Origin: Saksenaea vasiformis B4078
Taxonomy: Eukaryota; Mucoromycota; Mucoromycetes; Mucorales; Saksenaeaceae
Assembly: GCA_000697055.1 (NCBI GenBank)
Contig: JNDT01001856.1
Coordinates: forward strand, 1-64,000
DNA: 64,000 nucleotides
Direction of reading: 5' to 3'
Shown here: in pieces, positions 63,280 through 64,000 of the stretch
How the letters are laid out: every line of letters starts with the position of its first letter
Numbering within the stretch: position 1 is the stretch's first letter
Translations under genes and position numbers: made by a program
Notes under the pieces: generated by a model
What the model saw: the letters and a program-made list of their open reading frames with translations, nothing else
The model's database searches: none
Told to the model about the DNA's origin: nothing

Positions 63280-63671
63280 TTAGTGCATGATCGGTGGGAC
63301 GTTGCGTTCCCATTTGGTACCTTCAGGGCCGAGAGGAACTACATAGAAACCATTGGATTAATTTCATGCTCATAAACAACGCATGCCTCCTGAAAAAGAA
63401 AAGCAGTAATTGATACTTTACGTTTGTAAGGATCAGGATGAGCCCATTCCTGGAGGGTCTTCTCGGTCTGTTTCACAAGAGCCTGCAATTCCTTGGGATT
63501 CGAGACATGCTTGTTGGCCTCGAATTGCGCACGGATAGCCAAAGCCTTCTGACGCCACAAATCGCGCTGAATGTACCAATCAAGCGAAAGCTTCAATGAA
63601 CGCTTGTAGAGCGATTGAACATGAAGTCTGTGCGCGTTCTTAAATGCTGTGGAGGCTGCGGAAGTCGACAT
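63280..63671 (-). CDS. complex I LYR subunit NDUFB9 (B22)
   Basis: Exons 63671-63422 and 63338-63280 total 309 nt (102 aa). The LYR-type motif is in HVQSLYKRSLKLSLDW, and the family continues with RDLWRQKALAIRAQFEANK, TLQEWAHPDPYK and the C-terminal GTKWERNVPPIMH. NDUFB9 is an accessory subunit of the membrane arm of mitochondrial complex I that binds the acyl carrier protein through the LYR fold. A second AG (63390 region) would give a different C-terminus; the chosen one restores the family ending. Confidence 0.92.
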
Positions 63672-64000
63672 CGTTGTGTGCGTCTTTGGGATTTCGAGCG
63701 ACCGCCCTTGCCTTGCAAGTCTATCTACCACCAGTCACTCAACCGTAAAATGATTGGCCATCTGGCTTTTTTTACCTCATCGAAATCTCAGGGTCGAACA
63801 GAAGACATGAAGAAACGGGTAACTTATTGCGTTATCACTGAAAGGTCATTAGGGCTGCCTATGTTTTATCAATAGAAGTAAAAAATCAAAGCTGCAGAAA
63901 GCTATGCAAAAGAACTTTTTTATTGCAGTACTATTTTGCTTGGGAAGTAACCAGCGGTGGCTGACAAATTTACTCTGGTCCTACAATGAAGTTATTCTTT
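63672..64000. other. window end, upstream of NDUFB9
   Basis: No gene recognised in the last 330 bp. Confidence 0.6.

Overview
The window looks like a chromosomal segment of a filamentous fungus of the Mucoromycota, probably Mucorales. The evidence is dense short GT-AG introns (mostly about 45-75 nt), a sestrin gene (a family absent from yeasts), an uL3 gene with an intron directly after the start codon, a GH15 glucoamylase, and degraded IS630/mariner-type transposons. There are no bacterial-type operons. The gene models below were joined by hand from reading frames and splice signals; every spliced model listed closes to a whole number of codons. The species cannot be named from the sequence alone.

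Layout. 0-16 kb is gene-rich: an unidentified 3' end, a lysine-rich membrane protein, a secreted protein of unknown family, sestrin, p24/Emp24, TRAP-alpha, an ING-family PHD protein, a secreted glucoamylase and a HINT3-like HIT hydrolase. 16-25 kb is sparse: a ZNF706-like gene, a possible small orphan gene, three MITE-like inverted-repeat elements and fragments of a dispersed repeat. 25-30.3 kb holds a Crz1/Prz1-like C2H2 factor, a Fig1/claudin-like tetraspanning protein and a Nem1/CTDNEP1-type phosphatase. 30.3-37.8 kb is nearly gene-free and contains a second long copy of the dispersed repeat.

37.8-48.7 kb is the most unusual part. Two paralogous secreted proteins with Kex2-type KR sites and enormous aspartate tails (one built from an 81-bp minisatellite, the other also carrying two cysteine-knot-like modules) flank a graveyard of decayed coding sequence that includes a catalytically dead IS630-type transposase. 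Another decayed multi-exon gene follows.

49.8-64 kb returns to housekeeping genes: the complex III chaperone CBP3/UQCC1, a PSP1-domain protein, ribosomal protein uL3, a coiled-coil tail-anchored protein, a secreted acidic protein, S-adenosylhomocysteine hydrolase and the complex I subunit NDUFB9.

Related functions recur without forming a pathway cluster: ER and secretion (Emp24, TRAP-alpha, Nem1), mitochondrial respiration (CBP3, NDUFB9) and nutrient signalling (sestrin, Crz1-like factor). Three introns use the rare GC-AG boundary. No tRNA, rRNA or CRISPR was seen.
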